Positions 6,149-7,423 of a stretch of DNA of 7,423 bases are shown in pieces. Made by a program: the position numbers and the translations under genes. Within the stretch, counting starts at the first letter, position 1. The number at the start of each line of letters is the position of its first letter. This DNA is from an uncultured Chthoniobacterales bacterium (GTDB lineage: Bacteria > Verrucomicrobiota > Verrucomicrobiae > Chthoniobacterales > UBA10450), in NCBI GenBank assembly GCA_955652855.1, contig CATPCN010000292.1:1-7423 (forward strand). The letters run 5' to 3'. The notes under the pieces are model-generated. The model was not told where the DNA came from. It was given only the letters and a program-made list of their open reading frames with translations, and made no database searches.

Positions 6149-7143
6149 AGAAGACACTCATCACAGGATCCGAAGGTTTCATTGGTTCTCATCTTGTCGA
6201 AAAACTTGTTAAAGACGGAGCTTTGGTTAAAGCTTTTGTCCTCTACAACACATTTAATTCTTGGGGATGGCTTGATACGTTGCGGCCCGAAATCAAAAGA
6301 GAAATTGAGGTTGTCACAGGAGATATCCGCGATCTCGTGTCGGTTCGCAGCGCGATGAAAGATTGCGACCAAGTTTATCATTTGGCAGCGCTCGTAGGGA
6401 TTCCTTACTCCTATCAATCGCCCGGGAGTTTTGTAGACACAAACGTCACAGGAACGCTAAATGTTCTTCAGGCAGCTCTTGATTGCGGGCTCAGCAAAGT
6501 TATTCACACATCAACGAGTGAAACTTACGGAACGGCTCAATACGTTCCCATTGACGAGAAACATTCGCTCCGTGGTCAATCGCCTTACGCGGCTTCAAAA
6601 ATCGCTGCCGATCAGATCGCTTATTCGTTTTATTGCTCGTTTGATTTGCCGGTCGCTATCGTCAGGCCCTTCAATACTTATGGACCGCGCCAATCGGCTC
6701 GGGCCATTATTTCCACCATCATTTCCCAGATTAGTTCGGGGAAAAATGAGATCTCGATCGGAGACACGCGGCCAACGCGGGATTTTTCTTATGTCTTGGA
6801 TACGACCGAGGGCTTCTTGTCCGTTGCCAAGTCTCCAAAGGCAGTCGGGCAAACGATCAATCTGGGTAGCAATTTTGAGATCTCGATTGGTGACTTGGTT
6901 CAGCTCATTGCGGAGGTCATGAGGAGAGATGTGAAACTCGTGCAGGATTCTAGTCGCCTCCGCCCACAAAACTCGGAAGTGATGAGGTTATGGGCTGATA
7001 ACAAAAAAGTCTTTGAACTCACAGGGTGGCAACCGAAATTCGCAGGTCGCGAGGGTTTGGCGAGAGGGCTGAAGCTTACGGCCGATTGGTTCTCCGATCC
7101 CGAGAACCTAAAAGCCTACAAGCCAAATATCTACAATATCTAA
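6145..7143 (+). CDS. NAD-dependent 4,6-dehydratase, LegB-like SDR
   Basis: A 332-residue extended SDR. Motifs: TGSEGFIGSHL (7-17), the distinctive AFVLYNTFNSWGWLD (30-44), GDIRD (59-63), AALVGIPYSYQSP (81-93), DTNVTGTLNVLQAA (98-111), TSTSETYGTA (122-131), YAASK (Y148, K152), RPFNTYGPRQSARA (174-187) and TRDFSYV (211-217). The FVLYN-x-FNSWGWLD and TSTSE-x-YGTA blocks match what I recall of the LegB family, whose Campylobacter member is the GDP-GlcNAc 4,6-dehydratase of legionaminic acid synthesis. The usual TDE triad reads S125-E126 here, which is normal for this family. The nucleotide used here is unknown. GTG 6145 overlaps the upstream stop (GTGA). An ATG at 6082 in frame would add 21 residues inside the methyltransferase gene before the Rossmann strand, so I reject it. 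It is the last gene of the tight run. Confidence 0.9.
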   Translation: MKKTLITGSEGFIGSHLVEKLVKDGALVKAFVLYNTFNSWGWLDTLRPEIKREIEVVTGDIRDLVSVRSAMKDCDQVYHLAALVGIPYSYQSPGSFVDTNVTGTLNVLQAALDCGLSKVIHTSTSETYGTAQYVPIDEKHSLRGQSPYAASKIAADQIAYSFYCSFDLPVAIVRPFNTYGPRQSARAIISTIISQISSGKNEISIGDTRPTRDFSYVLDTTEGFLSVAKSPKAVGQTINLGSNFEISIGDLVQLIAEVMRRDVKLVQDSSRLRPQNSEVMRLWADNKKVFELTGWQPKFAGREGLARGLKLTADWFSDPENLKAYKPNIYNI

Positions 7144-7254
7144 ATGGCTCGCGCGACGCACGCTCGGGATTCAGTAGGTCTGATGCCGTTCGAGGTTGTA
7201 TTTTGCTACGGCGTAAACTTTCCAATTGATCTTTTATTGCCAGCAATCTAAGAG
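7144..7254. other. Intergenic gap after the LegB-like gene
   Basis: This 111-bp spacer is the largest gap after the operon starts. It contains a weak hairpin (ATGCCGT paired with ACGGCGT, with one G-U pair and an 18-base loop, around 7181-7214) without a T-run, so no clear terminator. No convincing promoter was seen. The next gene may be read through or start here. Confidence 0.35.
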
Positions 7255-7423
7255 ATGACTGTGCTACACCACAGAGAATCCTCTCTTCCGATCGAACGCG
7301 TACTTTACCAAATGCGTAAGTTTAAAGTGACGGTTGAGAGGATCGTGCAAATATGCGGCGGCATAGCCGCGTTCGTCTTTTTGGTCACAGGTGTCGTCTA
7401 CCTCTACCTAGGTAGTTTCACTG
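7255..7423 (+). CDS. 5' partial CDS: protein with an N-terminal membrane anchor
   Basis: The frame is open from ATG 7255 to the window end, giving 56 residues. A polar, basic N-terminus (MTVLHHRESS ... MRKFKVTVERIVQ) is followed by a hydrophobic segment, ICGGIAAFVFLVTGVVYLYLG (33-53), typical of an N-in transmembrane anchor. The Lys/Arg-rich residues before the span fit the positive-inside rule. ATG 7312 (MRKFKVT) is an equally possible start; neither has a strong ribosome binding site (only AAGAG directly before 7255). The family cannot be recognised from this piece. In a polysaccharide cluster, a bitopic membrane protein could be a chain-length, acyltransferase or assembly component, but that is speculation. 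It is not a LegC-type aminotransferase, which often follows legB. Confidence 0.6.
   Translation, partial: MTVLHHRESSLPIERVLYQMRKFKVTVERIVQICGGIAAFVFLVTGVVYLYLGSFT

Noticed and set aside
5884..6417. Minus-strand open frame of 177 codons
   Set aside because: It is antisense to the second methyltransferase and the LegB-like gene; no family features.
7355..7376. GCGGC/GCCGC hairpin followed by a T-rich stretch, like a terminator or attenuator
   Set aside because: It lies inside the open frame coding for the transmembrane segment, the T-run is about 10 bases from the stem, and the stem is only 5 bp; the protein reading explains the sequence better.
1..7423. CRISPR array, tRNA/rRNA genes, insertion-sequence ends or transposase
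   Set aside because: I saw no spaced direct repeats, no cloverleaf with a CCA-type acceptor, no rRNA-like sequence and no transposase motif. Reading by eye could miss weak repeats.

Overview
The window looks like part of a surface-polysaccharide (O-antigen, capsule or exopolysaccharide type) gene cluster from a Gram-negative-like bacterium of moderate GC content. The evidence is a compact run of seven plus-strand genes (1259-7143) plus the start of an eighth (from 7255), all of sugar-modification or membrane type. No rRNA, tRNA, mobile-element gene or other phylogenetic marker is visible, so the lineage cannot be fixed. Close packing, frequent GTG starts and 4-bp stop/start overlaps fit many Proteobacteria or related phyla.

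Region 1-1258 has no intact gene and reads as the debris of older polysaccharide genes. On the plus strand the first 110 bases can be read as the tail of one protein, followed at 115 by a start whose first residues resemble a sulfotransferase nucleotide-binding loop. Around 166-170 this gives way, in another frame, to what looks like the C-terminal tail of a GSCFA/SGNH-type protein ending at 298. On the minus strand, 974 to 482 carries the C-terminal part of a hypothetical cell-surface protein, broken by one extra base in a GGGG run. Stretches 299-481 and 975-1258 hold nothing I can assign.

Region 1259-7143 is the operon-like core. Its genes are: a YdjC/ChbG-type carbohydrate deacetylase that appears to lack one metal ligand; a sugar-phosphate nucleotidyltransferase; an Rmd-like SDR sugar reductase/epimerase; a GtrB/DPMS-like family 2 polyprenyl-phosphate glycosyltransferase with two C-terminal membrane spans; two unrelated class I SAM-dependent methyltransferases; and a LegB-like SDR 4,6-dehydratase. 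Intergenic distances run from -14 to +63 bp, and three junctions are 4-bp overlaps (GTGA, ATGA, GTGA), pointing to one transcript with translational coupling.

As a pathway (inference): the nucleotidyltransferase activates a sugar, the dehydratase and reductase make a deoxy or aminodeoxy sugar, the glycosyltransferase loads a sugar onto a lipid carrier, and the methyltransferases and deacetylase-like protein decorate the glycan. The classic legionaminic acid genes after legB (aminotransferase, synthase) are not in the window. After a 111-bp gap, a membrane-anchored protein begins at about 7255 and runs off the end.
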